Assembly (NCBI GenBank): GCA_001770415.1
Contig: MEQX01000070.1
Coordinates: 1 to 39,607 of the forward strand
Length of the DNA: 39,607 nt
Reading direction: 5' to 3'
Source of the DNA: Betaproteobacteria bacterium RIFCSPLOWO2_02_FULL_63_19
GTDB lineage: Bacteria; Pseudomonadota; Gammaproteobacteria; Burkholderiales; SG8-39
Part shown: positions 8,011-16,216 of the stretch, in pieces
Layout of the letters: the number at the start of each line of letters is the position of its first letter
Numbering within the stretch: the stretch's first letter is position 1
The notes under the pieces: model-generated
Databases searched by the model: none
Told to the model about the DNA's origin: nothing
What the model saw: only the letters and a program-made list of their open reading frames with translations
Made by a program: the position numbers and the translations under genes

Positions 8011-9330
8011 TCAGGCGGATATGTGAATGGAAGTTTGCCTTGCGACGACGCGACTTCCCGGGAAGCGCGCGGTGAACCGACTCCCCTTCCCGGGTTCGCT
8101 TTCGATGTCGAGGCTCGCCTGGTGGCGAAGCAGCGCATGCCGGACGATCGCCAGACCGAGTCCGGTGCCTCCGGTCTGGCGCGAACGTCCTCGGTCGACG
8201 CGGTAGAAACGCTCGGTGACGCGCGGAATATGCTCGGGCTCGATGCCGACACCGGTGTCCACGACGCTGAAGGCGGCGCCGTCCGCGGCAGCGCGCCACA
8301 GCAACCGGATTTCGCCTCCGGCAGGCGTATAGCGAATCGCGTTGGTGACCAGGTTGGACAAGGCGCCGGCAATTTCGCTTTCGACCCCCAACAGGTCGAA
8401 ATCCCCTTGCACCTCCAAACAGATTCGATGTTGGCCCGCCGAGAGCGCTTCAGCATCGCTGCGCAGCCGCTCGATCAACTGGTGCACGTCGATGCGCTCA
8501 TCGCGCGGCGGTTCCGGTGCCGACTCGAGCGCCGACAGCGTCAGCAGATCGTCGATGATGCGCTGCATGCGGTTCGCCTGGTCGGCCATCATTCCGAGAT
8601 AGCTGCGTACGCGGTCCGGGTCGAGCTGCAGCTCGCGCACGGTCTCCAGAAAGCCAACAAGCACTGTGAGGGGAGTGCGCAGTTCGTGCGACACATTGGC
8701 GACAAAGTCGCGCCGGACGGCCTCCAGCCGCTCAGCTTGCGTGACGTCGCGCGCCAGCAGCAGCTTCTGCGAACCGTGGTAGGGGATGATCTGGACCGAC
8801 AGTGTAAGGCCCGATTCCCGGCTGGTGCGCAACCGGACCGGTCCTGAATAATCCCCGGCGACGATGTAATCGACGAACTCGGGCTGCCTGACCAGATTCG
8901 TGATCGGCTGGCCCACGTCGGTCTGAGCGTCGATGCCAAACCGTCGCTCAGCCTTTTCGTTGCACCACTCGATCCGGTCCTGCGCATCCAGCACGACGAC
9001 ACCGTCGGGCAGCGCCCGACCGGCCTGCCCGTAGCGAAGCACCAGCCGCCGCAGACGCTTGCGCTTTTGCCTGTGGCGCCGCTCGCGTCGATGCAGATAC
9101 GCGAATGCATCGTCCCAGATACCGATTGTCCCCGGCACGGTGTCCGGATCCGGCCGCTTCAGCCATTCAAGAAGGCGGCCCAGGTTACGCGCGTGATATC
9201 CGAGCAGCAACAGCAAGCCGGCGACGAAAACGGCCCACCCCGCGTCAGCGCCGACGCTCAGATACACGATGCCTGCCGGCAGCACCAGCCAAGCAAGAAC
9301 GACGACGGTTCGAACCAGGATGTGGTTCAA
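8011..9330 (-). CDS. phoR: Phosphate regulon sensor histidine kinase PhoR
   Basis: This is the 439-residue membrane histidine kinase of the phosphate two-component system. Domains in order are: two closely spaced N-terminal hydrophobic segments (about 7-46), a linker with charged helices, a PAS domain (about 100-200), a dimerisation/phosphoacceptor domain with His215 in VSHELRTPLTVL, and an HATPase domain with an N-box NLVTNAIRY, DTGVGIE and GGTGLGLAI. Short periplasmic exposure is typical of PhoR, which senses phosphate through PstSCAB and PhoU rather than directly. It lies 84 bases downstream of phoB on the same strand. Confidence 0.95.
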   Translation of the reverse strand: MNHILVRTVVVLAWLVLPAGIVYLSVGADAGWAVFVAGLLLLLGYHARNLGRLLEWLKRPDPDTVPGTIGIWDDAFAYLHRRERRHRQKRKRLRRLVLRYGQAGRALPDGVVVLDAQDRIEWCNEKAERRFGIDAQTDVGQPITNLVRQPEFVDYIVAGDYSGPVRLRTSRESGLTLSVQIIPYHGSQKLLLARDVTQAERLEAVRRDFVANVSHELRTPLTVLVGFLETVRELQLDPDRVRSYLGMMADQANRMQRIIDDLLTLSALESAPEPPRDERIDVHQLIERLRSDAEALSAGQHRICLEVQGDFDLLGVESEIAGALSNLVTNAIRYTPAGGEIRLLWRAAADGAAFSVVDTGVGIEPEHIPRVTERFYRVDRGRSRQTGGTGLGLAIVRHALLRHQASLDIESEPGKGSRFTARFPGSRVVARQTSIHISA

Positions 9331-9414
9331 GTGAATACGTCACAAGAGATGGCACCGGCATTATCGCACGGCCAGATGAACCCGCATCCGCGGTCCTTCG
9401 CGATCAAGCCGTCG

Positions 9415-10104
9415 TCATCCGCGAGTCCGCAGGCCATACCCTCTGCCGCGCACGGTCTCGATCAGCCGCTCGTGTCCCGATTCTGAAAGCGCCTGTCGCA
9501 ACCGCCGGATGTGGACATCCACCGTGCGCTCTTCGATGAACACATGGTCACCCCAGACCTCATCGAGCAGTTGCGCGCGCGTATAGATCCGGTCTGGATG
9601 CGTCATGAAAAAATGCAACAATCGGAATTCGGTCGGTCCCAGCTCAATGGTCCGCTTCCCGCCCGTTACGCCGTGGGCCGCCGGATCGAGTCGAAGGCCC
9701 GAGATTTCGACGGCATCATCGGTCAACTCCGGCGCGCGCCGACGCAATACCGCCTTGATGCGTGCGATCAGCTCCTTCGGCGAAAAAGGCTTGGTGACGT
9801 AATCATCCGCGCCCCATTCCAGCCCGGCGACTTTGTCCTGCTCACCCGCCCGGGCCGTCAGCATGATGATCGGAATGGACTTGGTGCGTCGGTCGGCCCG
9901 CAGTCGGCGCGCGAAAGCCATCCCGGATTCGCCGGGCAGCATCCAATCGAGCAGCACCACGTCCGGAAGCGCCTTTTCGATCAGGTCTTGCGCCTGTGCG
10001 ACGGAATCCGTGCGCCAGGGAACATACCCTGCATGTTCCAGATTCACCGCGATCACTTCCAGGATGGGCGGCTCATCCTCGACGATCAAGACGGAGTTGG
10101 CCAT
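9415..10104 (-). CDS. phoB: Phosphate regulon response regulator PhoB
   Basis: This is a 229-residue OmpR/PhoB-type response regulator. The receiver domain has the acidic pair in LIVEDE, the phosphoacceptor Asp53 in VVLLDWMLPG, the switch threonine in MLTARA and Lys in VTKPFSPKEL. The winged-helix C-terminus carries LGPTEFRLLHFFM and the DNA-recognition region ERTVDVHIRRLRQAL. The frame opens 24 bases earlier, but the ATG at 10104 gives the canonical N-terminus and the exact E. coli length. It should bind the Pho box upstream of pstS (14769-14786). Confidence 0.95.
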   Translation of the reverse strand: MANSVLIVEDEPPILEVIAVNLEHAGYVPWRTDSVAQAQDLIEKALPDVVLLDWMLPGESGMAFARRLRADRRTKSIPIIMLTARAGEQDKVAGLEWGADDYVTKPFSPKELIARIKAVLRRRAPELTDDAVEISGLRLDPAAHGVTGGKRTIELGPTEFRLLHFFMTHPDRIYTRAQLLDEVWGDHVFIEERTVDVHIRRLRQALSESGHERLIETVRGRGYGLRTRG

Positions 10105-10166
10105 GGCGCGTATGCGCGACGACATCAAGCCTGAACGGTTGCCGGACTTGGGCTGCCGGACCGCAT

Positions 10167-10874
10167 TCAGCTCTTTGCCTCGCGTTCCAGATCCTCGTAT
10201 CTCGTATGACGCACGTCGGTGCCCTTGACGATGTAGATCACGTTTTCGGCCATGTTCTTCGCGTGGTCGCCAATGCGTTCAATGGCCTTCGCGATCCACA
10301 GGATCTCCAACGCACTGGAGATCGTGCGCGGGTCCTCCATCATGAAAGTCACAAGCTGGCGCACGATGGCGCGGAATTCGTCGTCGATCGTCACGTCCTC
10401 GCGCACGACCTGGGCCGCCTGCGTCGCATCCATGCGCGCGAACGCATCCAAGGCCTGACGCAACATCTGCACCGCGATGTTTCCCACATGGCGGATTTCG
10501 CCGAAACGCTGCGGCTGGAGCCGGTCGCGCTCGTGGATCTGTTTGGACATGCGCGCGATCTTCTCCGCCTCGTCGCCGATACGCTCCAGGTCGGTCACGG
10601 TCTTGCTGATCGCCATGATCATGCGCAGGTCGGTTGCGGCCGGCTGGCGTCTGACGATGATGTGGCTGCAATCGGTGTCGATGCTTACCTCGTAACCGTT
10701 GACGCGCGGTTCGGTGTCGATCACCTGGTCGAACAGCTCCCGCTTCCCGGTTGAAAAGCCTTCGACGGCCGTGAGGATCTGCGCTTCAACGAGTCCGCCC
10801 ATTTGCAGCACGCGCGAACGCAGCGCGTCCAGGTCGCTGTCGTACTGCTTGGAAAGGTGTTCGCTGCTCGCCAT
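10167..10874 (-). CDS. phoU: Phosphate transport system regulator PhoU
   Basis: This 235-residue helical protein has the two PhoU repeats, each with the conserved metal-binding pattern: DLERIGDEAEKIAR in the first and AIERIGDHAKNMAEN in the second. PhoU links the PstSCAB transporter to PhoR and switches off the Pho regulon when phosphate is sufficient. It follows pstB by 20 bases and precedes phoB by 62 bases on the same strand, the usual betaproteobacterial order. Length matches the family (about 235-240). Confidence 0.95.
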   Translation of the reverse strand: MASSEHLSKQYDSDLDALRSRVLQMGGLVEAQILTAVEGFSTGKRELFDQVIDTEPRVNGYEVSIDTDCSHIIVRRQPAATDLRMIMAISKTVTDLERIGDEAEKIARMSKQIHERDRLQPQRFGEIRHVGNIAVQMLRQALDAFARMDATQAAQVVREDVTIDDEFRAIVRQLVTFMMEDPRTISSALEILWIAKAIERIGDHAKNMAENVIYIVKGTDVRHTRYEDLEREAKS

Positions 10875-10894
10875 AGTCGCACTCCTTGGGCCGC

Positions 10895-11677
10895 CTAACC
10901 AAAACGCCCGGTGATGTAATCTTCCGTCTGCTTGTTCTTCGGCGCGATGAACAGATCGTCCGTATCGCCGAATTCGATCACCTCTCCAAGATACATGTAC
11001 GCAGTGTAGTCAGATACGCGGGCTGCCTGCTGCATGTTGTGTGTGACGATGACGATAGTGAACTCCTGCTTCAGGTCGTGGATCAATTCCTCGATCTTTG
11101 CGGTCGATATGGGATCGAGCGCCGAGGTCGGTTCGTCCAGGAGCAGTATCTCGGGATGAACGGCAATACCGCGCGCGATGCACAGGCGCTGTTGTTGCCC
11201 GCCGGACAGGCTCATGCCGCTCTGGCTCAGCTTGTCCTTGGCCTCGTCCCACAACGCCGCCTTGCGCAGTGCCCATTCGACCCGGTCATCCATCTGCGCT
11301 CGCGTCAGGCTTTCATGCAGGCGTACACCGAACGCGATGTTCTCGTAGATCGACATCGGAAACGGCGTCGGTTTCTGGAACACCATTCCAATGCGGGCGC
11401 GCAAATCGTTGAGATCGATGTCCGAGTCCAGCAGATTCTTGCCGTCGAGCAGCAGTTTCCCTTCGGCGCGCTGCTCGGGATAGAGCGCGTACATCCTGTT
11501 CAAGGCGCGCAGCAACGTCGACTTTCCGCAGCCGGATGGCCCGATAAAGGCCGTCACTCGCGCCTTGTAGACGTCCATGGTGATGTTCTTGAGAGCCTGG
11601 TAGTTGCCATAGTAGAAGCTCAAGCCGCGTATCGACAGCTGGACTTCCGGCGCGGCGGGGATTCTCGGCTCGGTCAT
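10895..11677 (-). CDS. pstB: Phosphate ABC transporter ATP-binding protein
   Basis: This is the 260-residue ATPase of the high-affinity phosphate importer. Walker [10 protein letters not shown], the ABC signature LSGGQQQR, Walker [14 protein letters not shown] and the switch histidine in IVTHNMQQA are all present. The PstB-specific segments [15 protein letters not shown] and [18 protein letters not shown] are recognisable. It sits in the pstSCAB-phoU-phoBR gene order, 39 bases after pstA, and energises the PstA/PstC channel at the inner membrane. Confidence 0.97.
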   Translation of the reverse strand: MTEPRIPAAPEVQLSIRGLSFYYGNYQALKNITMDVYKARVTAFIGPSGCGKSTLLRALNRMYALYPEQRAEGKLLLDGKNLLDSDIDLNDLRARIGMVFQKPTPFPMSIYENIAFGVRLHESLTRAQMDDRVEWALRKAALWDEAKDKLSQSGMSLSGGQQQRLCIARGIAVHPEILLLDEPTSALDPISTAKIEELIHDLKQEFTIVIVTHNMQQAARVSDYTAYMYLGEVIEFGDTDDLFIAPKNKQTEDYITGRFG

Positions 11678-11716
11678 TGAGTTTGCATTGTTGAAATGTT
11701 TAGAACGGGGAGTGCG

Positions 11717-12556
11717 TCAGGATTTCGTCTGCTCGCTGAAGAAGGCGCGCGCGGCGACATTGAGCGCGAGCACGCCCATCGTGATCAGGAACACGCCCGC
11801 CCAAGCCAGTTGCTGCCAGTCAGTGAACGGGCTCATGGCGAACTTGAAGATGGTCACGGGAAGATTCGCCATCGGTTCGTTCAGGTTCAGGCTCCAGAAT
11901 TGGTTCGAGAGCGCGGTAAACAGCAGCGGGGCGGTTTCCCCGGAAATGCGCGCCACGGCCAACAGCACGCCTGTGACGATGCCGGCCTTGGCCGATCGGA
12001 CAGTCACGCGACTGATCACAATCCATTTGGGAGCCCCCAGCGCGAACGCCGCTTCACGCAGGCTGTTCGGGATCAGCAGCAGCATGTTCTCGGTCGTGCG
12101 CACCACCACGGGAATGACGATCAGCGCAAGGGCGAGCACGCCGGCCATCGCTGAAAACTTCCCGACTTGGGCTACATAGACCGCGTAAATGAACAGCCCG
12201 ATCACGATTGAAGGCGCGGAAAGAAGGATATCGTTGATGAAGCGGGTCGAAAATCCAAGCGCGGTGCGCTGGCCGTACTCCGAGAGATAGACTCCAGCCA
12301 TGACGCCGATTGGCGTCCCGATCAGTGTAGCGAGACCCACCATCACCAAACTGCCGACAATGGCGTTCATCAGCCCGCCCGGGCTCCCCGGGGGCGGCGT
12401 CATCTTCGTGAACAGATCCAGGGACAGGCCGCCCAACCCGAGGTGAAATACCGTGTAAAGAATCCAGCACAGCCAGAACAGGCCGAAGGACATCGCCACC
12501 AGGGACAGCCCCAGCGCGATCCGGTTCACCATCTTGCGTCTGCCGCGAAGATTCAT
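11717..12556 (-). CDS. pstA: Phosphate ABC transporter permease PstA
   Basis: This is a 279-residue inner membrane permease with six hydrophobic segments and the ABC-permease coupling motif region [18 protein letters not shown]. It pairs with PstC to form the phosphate channel. The frame opens at 12598 inside the end of pstC. The ATG at 12556, 13 bases after the pstC stop, gives a normal N-terminus ([16 protein letters not shown]) and is preferred. Codon use and orientation match the neighbouring pst genes. Confidence 0.94.
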   Translation of the reverse strand: MNLRGRRKMVNRIALGLSLVAMSFGLFWLCWILYTVFHLGLGGLSLDLFTKMTPPPGSPGGLMNAIVGSLVMVGLATLIGTPIGVMAGVYLSEYGQRTALGFSTRFINDILLSAPSIVIGLFIYAVYVAQVGKFSAMAGVLALALIVIPVVVRTTENMLLLIPNSLREAAFALGAPKWIVISRVTVRSAKAGIVTGVLLAVARISGETAPLLFTALSNQFWSLNLNEPMANLPVTIFKFAMSPFTDWQQLAWAGVFLITMGVLALNVAARAFFSEQTKS

Positions 12557-12569
12557 CGTGTTCGAAACC

Positions 12570-13526
12570 TCAGGTCTGCGCCCCTTCGTGGCCCGCAAGC
12601 CGCAACAACAAGATCTTCGACAGCGAGAGAACCACGAATGTAATCAGGAACAGGATCAATCCGAGTTCGACCAACGCCGCGCTGTACATGCCCTCTCCGG
12701 CTTCTGCGAATTCGTTGGCCAGCGCCGAGGTAATGCTGTTTCCTGGTGCATAAAGTGAAATGGTGTCGAGCACGTTGTTATTGCCGATAACGAAGGTGAC
12801 CGCCATCGTTTCGCCGAGCGCGCGTCCCAGTCCGAGAATGATGCCGCCGATCACGCCAACCTTTGTATACGGGAGCACGATGCACCAGACGACCTCCCAG
12901 GTCGTCGCACCCAGTCCGAACGCGGATTCCTTGAGCATGCGCGGCGTCACTTCGAACACATCGCGCATCACCGACGCGATGAAAGGAATGATCATGATCG
13001 CCAAGATTATTCCGGCTGTCAGCAGGCCGATGCCGAGCGGCGGTCCCCGAAACAACGCCCCGATGCCCGGAATCGTTCCCAGCGTGCCGGTCAGAAACGG
13101 CTGCAGGTACTCCGAGACGATGGGAGCAAACACCAGCAGGCCCCACATCCCATAGACGATGCTCGGTATTCCCGCGAGAAGCTCAATCGCGATGCCCAGC
13201 GGTCGCCGGAGCCAGACGGGCGAGAGCTCCGTCAGAAATAAGCCGATCCCGAAGCTGACCGGGACCGCAATCAGCAGCGCGATGATCGAGGTGATCAACG
13301 TGCCGTACATCGGTATCAGCGCGCCGAATCGCTCTGCGGGCGGGTTCCAATCCGAACCGATCAGAAATGCCGGCCCGAAGCGCTCGATCGAAGGCCACGC
13401 ACCGTAACACAATGAAACGATGATGCCCGCCAGCGTGACTAGGACCAGCGCGGCGAATGCTCTTGAAACGTTGAAAAACAGGACGTCCCCGAATGCTGAC
13501 GATTTCCTTTTTCTGGGCAGGTGCAT
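12570..13526 (-). CDS. pstC: Phosphate ABC transporter permease PstC
   Basis: This is a 318-residue permease subunit with about six membrane segments. The conserved PstC pattern is visible in GADWNPP-like text (here [20 protein letters not shown]), [16 protein letters not shown] and the coupling-helix region [15 protein letters not shown]. It lies 120 bases downstream of pstS. A hairpin at 13546-13565 in that gap may set the ratio of pstS to permease transcript. Confidence 0.95.
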   Translation of the reverse strand: MHLPRKRKSSAFGDVLFFNVSRAFAALVLVTLAGIIVSLCYGAWPSIERFGPAFLIGSDWNPPAERFGALIPMYGTLITSIIALLIAVPVSFGIGLFLTELSPVWLRRPLGIAIELLAGIPSIVYGMWGLLVFAPIVSEYLQPFLTGTLGTIPGIGALFRGPPLGIGLLTAGIILAIMIIPFIASVMRDVFEVTPRMLKESAFGLGATTWEVVWCIVLPYTKVGVIGGIILGLGRALGETMAVTFVIGNNNVLDTISLYAPGNSITSALANEFAEAGEGMYSAALVELGLILFLITFVVLSLSKILLLRLAGHEGAQT

Positions 13527-13545
13527 TTTGAGTGCTCGATTCGCG

Positions 13546-13565
13546 GCACCCTCGCGTCAGGGTGC
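13546..13565 (-). other. Intercistronic hairpin between pstS and pstC
   Basis: A perfect seven-base-pair stem, GCACCCT / AGGGTGC, with a six-base loop lies in the 120-base gap after pstS. There is no following T-run, so it is not a classical terminator. In many bacteria a hairpin here protects the abundant binding-protein message or causes partial termination before the permease genes. That role is inferred from position. Confidence 0.5.
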
Positions 13566-13646
13566 GCCGCCGGTACTGGAAATCTACCACGGACCGAAAG
13601 CAGATCGGTACCGTTCGGCGTTGAGAACGGCCTTTGCGCTGTCGGC

Positions 13647-14702
13647 CTAGTGGCCGTTCCAGAGCACCTTGCCCGCCCCGTCCTTGACGTTCCCCGTCCA
13701 CGCGCTTTTGATCAATGTCACGAGGCTGTCGGGCAGCGGTACGTACACGAGATCCGCCGCCAATTTATCTCCGTTGGCGTAGGCCCAGTCGAAAAACTTC
13801 ATCACCGCGACGCCTTGGGGGGGCTTCTCCTGGACCTTGTGCATGAGAATGAACGTCGCGCCTGTGATCGGCCAGCTTTCGCGGCCGGGCTGGTTTGTCA
13901 GGATTTCCGCGAACGCCGAGCGGGCCCAATCGGCGCCGGCCGCCGCTGACTTGAACGTCTTATCCTCGGGTGCGACGAATCGACCATCGGCGTTTTGCAT
14001 CACCGTGTATGAAAGCTTGTTCTGCTTCGCATACGCGTATTCCACATAACCGATCGAGGCCGGAATCCGCTGAACGAACGCAGCGACCCCTTCGTTGCCC
14101 TTGCCTCCCAAACCCGTTGGCCATTGCACCGCCGTGCCTTCGCCTACCTTCTGTTTCCAATCAGCGCTGACCTTAGACAGGAAGTTAGTGAATATGAACG
14201 TCGTTCCCGAGCCGTCCGCGCGCCGCACCACCGCGATATCACGGTTCGGCAGCGCAAGTTTCGGGTTCAAGTTTGCAATTGCCTTGTCGTTCCATTTCGC
14301 CACCTTGCCGAGGTAAATGTCGGCTAGCAGCGCGCCGGTCAGACGCAACTCGCCCGGCTTGATGCCGCGCACGTTGACTACTGGCACCACGCCACCGATC
14401 ACGGTCGGGAACTGGAACAGACCGTCCTTGTCCAGTCTAGCGGGCTTGAGTGGCATGTCCGACGCACCGAAATCGACCGTTTTCGCGGTGATCTGCTTGA
14501 TGCCGCCGCCCGAGCCGATGGACTGGTAATTGACCTTGATGCCCGTGGCCTTCTGGTAAGCCTCGGCCCACTTTGCGTATACAGGCGCAGGAAATGACGC
14601 GCCTGCGCCGGTGACCTCTCGCTGCGCCAGCGCCGGCGTCGCAACCGTCGCGGCGACCGCGGCAAGCAAGAGTGCCATCGATTCGATTTTCGACTTGAAC
14701 AT
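13647..14702 (-). CDS. pstS: Periplasmic phosphate-binding protein PstS
   Basis: This is the 351-residue phosphate-binding subunit of the Pst transporter. A Sec signal peptide ends near ALAQ (about residues 1-27). Phosphate-contact motifs visible are [33 protein letters not shown] and [15 protein letters not shown]. An upstream in-frame ATG pair at 14735 exists, but the ATG at 14702 is preceded by AGGGG and begins the signal peptide. It is the first gene of the pst-pho operon, behind a Pho box, and is expected to be strongly induced under phosphate starvation. Confidence 0.96.
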   Translation of the reverse strand: MFKSKIESMALLLAAVAATVATPALAQREVTGAGASFPAPVYAKWAEAYQKATGIKVNYQSIGSGGGIKQITAKTVDFGASDMPLKPARLDKDGLFQFPTVIGGVVPVVNVRGIKPGELRLTGALLADIYLGKVAKWNDKAIANLNPKLALPNRDIAVVRRADGSGTTFIFTNFLSKVSADWKQKVGEGTAVQWPTGLGGKGNEGVAAFVQRIPASIGYVEYAYAKQNKLSYTVMQNADGRFVAPEDKTFKSAAAGADWARSAFAEILTNQPGRESWPITGATFILMHKVQEKPPQGVAVMKFFDWAYANGDKLAADLVYVPLPDSLVTLIKSAWTGNVKDGAGKVLWNGH

Positions 14703-14754
14703 GGATTGACCCCTATTGAAAGAATGTGTCATCACCCGGTAATGCCATGGGCAG

Positions 14755-14786
14755 TTTATCGCCCCAATGTGACAGCTTCGTTACAG
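14755..14786 (-). promoter_or_regulatory. Pho box and -10 element of the pstS promoter
   Basis: Read on the minus strand, CTGTAACGAAGCTGTCAC (14769-14786) consists of two CTGT-A/C-AC heptamers separated by four bases. This matches the PhoB-binding Pho box (two CTGTCAT-like repeats with an A/T-biased four-base linker). Eight bases downstream is GATAAA (14755-14760), a plausible -10 element. The spacing fits class II activation, in which PhoB replaces the -35 contact. The start of pstS is about 53 bases further on. Confidence 0.8.
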
Positions 14787-15060
14787 CGGCCCCAATTCCA
14801 GATCGGCCAAAACAGGTTCCGCCGATATTCGGCCATTCATGTCAGCAGCTTGAACCGATCTGACGAGCCGGCGTGAATCGCCTGCGGACGAGAGTGGAGA
14901 TGCAAGATGACAAGACGGTGACGGAACACGAAGCGCGCGTAGCGCGACCACCGCGTACTTCAGGAAGAAGCGAGGGACCCGATCCCTCGGTTGGGATCGG
15001 TCGTCGGGGCAGAGCGCGTTGCCGCTCGGCCCACCTATCGCGAAGGTCTCGACCGTCGCG
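14787..15060. other. Gene-less stretch between pstS promoter and msrA with alternative hairpins
   Basis: I see no convincing gene here. An open frame from 14873 on the plus strand runs antisense into msrA and has no homology I recognise. The stretch contains two mutually exclusive inverted repeats: CGAGGGA (14971-14977) with TCCCTCG (14983-14989), and CCGATCCC (14979-14986) with GGGATCGG (14993-15000). They lie downstream of msrA on its strand and lack a T-run. Confidence 0.45.
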
Positions 15061-15621
15061 CTACTTCTTCAGTCTGTCGCGATACTGCTTGCGAAATTTC
15101 GCCACCTTCGGATTGACGATAGCCACGCAATAAGGCTGATACGGATTGCGCGCGAAGAATTCCTGGTGGTAGTCCTCCGCGACCCAGAACGTCGACACCG
15201 GTGCGAGTTCCGTGACGATGGGAGCGCGCCACAGCTTCGCCGCTGTGGTACTGGCGATCACCTCCTCGGCGACAGCTTTCTGTTCGGGCGAGTGATAGAA
15301 GATCGCCGAGCGGTACTGCGTGCCGAAGTCGTTTCCCTGGCGGTCGCGCGTGGTCGGATCATGGATGACGAAGAAGACTTCCAACAGGTCGCGGTAATTC
15401 ACCTGCTTCGGATCGAAGCGGATCTGCACGACTTCTGCATGGCCTGTTCTTCCTGTGCACACGTCCTCGTACGAAGGATGATCGACTCCACCGCCCATGT
15501 AACCTGACTCCACCGACTCCACGCCGCGCAGTTCATCGTAGACTGCTTCGAGACACCAGAAACAGCCGCCCGCAAGCGTGGCGATTTCAGATCGCGCCGA
15601 CGGCGCCGGTTGCGTGTTCAT
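15061..15621 (-). CDS. msrA: Peptide-methionine (S)-S-oxide reductase MsrA
   Basis: This 186-residue enzyme reduces methionine-S-sulfoxide in proteins and free methionine, repairing oxidative damage. The active-site motif GGCFWCLEA gives catalytic Cys20, with Cys23 nearby. The family segments ESGYMGGGVDHPSYEDVCTGRTGHAE, HDPTTRDRQGND-type text and EDYHQEFF are visible. The end is NPKVAKFRKQYRDRLKK. It lacks a fused MsrB domain. It is on the same strand as the pst-pho genes but separated by about 360 bases and a Pho box, so it is probably a separate unit. Confidence 0.95.
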   Translation of the reverse strand: MNTQPAPSARSEIATLAGGCFWCLEAVYDELRGVESVESGYMGGGVDHPSYEDVCTGRTGHAEVVQIRFDPKQVNYRDLLEVFFVIHDPTTRDRQGNDFGTQYRSAIFYHSPEQKAVAEEVIASTTAAKLWRAPIVTELAPVSTFWVAEDYHQEFFARNPYQPYCVAIVNPKVAKFRKQYRDRLKK

Positions 15622-15843
15622 GCGTCATTTTCTCCGCGTTCGTAAGCCGCGGCGTTGAACCGAACATCGCCGCTGCTTCATTAGACCAGTATATTGCGCG
15701 CGACATCACCGGCGCTTCCGATCACCGCCGGCGTACCCGATGATGTTGCAGCGCACATTTTCCGTTCGCTGCAGATTCGGACTTTTTTCCAAGCACTTAG
15801 CGCGGGAAGAGTCCCGGCCCGAAAATTGCAGATAATCGGTCAA

Positions 15844-15895
15844 CCACAAAATGTTGTGGTTCAGTACTTGCCAACCCCGATATTTGGCATAAAAT
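15844..15895 (+). promoter_or_regulatory. nrdJ promoter P1 with two NrdR-box-like palindromes
   Basis: A -35 TTGCCA (15868-15873) and -10 TAAAAT (15890-15895) are separated by 16 bases. Box 1, CCACAAAATGTTGTGG (15844-15859), is a palindrome just upstream of the -35. Box 2, CCCCGATATTTGGCAT (15875-15890), fills the -35/-10 spacer. Both agree with every strongly conserved position of the NrdR consensus as I recall it (acaCwAtATaTwGtgt) except one w position in box 2. Their centres are 31 bp apart, about three helical turns, as usual for paired NrdR sites. NrdR represses ribonucleotide reductase genes, and the gene downstream is one. Confidence 0.68.
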
Positions 15896-15901
15896 TGGTC
15901 G

Positions 15902-16216
15902 CTCGACTCGGACGGCTCAGCGGCCCGCAGACGAGCATAAAGTTGACTCAAGCGCTGTTTTTTGAGCTTAGCGCGACGTTCAGATTCTCGCTTCAGCAGA
16001 TCTGCGGGGGGGAAGAGAAGGCCGCACCGGCGATAAGTCCTTGAATAATTGAGGGCTCATCGCATATAAAAAAATATTGTTGTTAAACATGATCTAGCGG
16101 CATTTTCTTGCTAAACTGCTTTAAGTAGTTCGGGAACAATTCCCAAGAATTGCAGGGCCCGTCAAGACTGTTCGGGGCCGGCGTATCCTGTCACTCTTAC
16201 GAAGAAGAAGGGCGAT
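15902..16216 (+). promoter_or_regulatory. Long AT-richer leader of nrdJ with a possible second promoter
   Basis: About 315 bases separate the predicted P1 start from the nrdJ ATG, and no convincing gene lies here. A second candidate promoter, TTGAAT (16041-16046), 18 bases, TATAAA (16065-16070), would give a leader of about 140 bases. A small hairpin CAATTC / GAATTG spans 16137-16152. I looked for a cobalamin riboswitch, since the enzyme needs B12, and saw no B12-box sequence. Base composition is clearly lower in GC than in the flanking genes. Confidence 0.4.

Noticed and set aside
14873..15133. Plus-strand frame of 86 codons between pstS and msrA
   Set aside because: It runs antisense into the msrA coding region, has an odd composition, and lacks homology and a good start.
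15694..16044. Plus-strand frame of 116 codons upstream of nrdJ
   Set aside because: It overlaps the predicted nrdJ promoter and palindromes, has no ribosome binding site and no recognisable family.
15902..16216. Possible cobalamin riboswitch in the nrdJ leader
   Set aside because: Expected for a B12-dependent enzyme, but I could not find the conserved B12-box sequence or a matching multi-stem layout.
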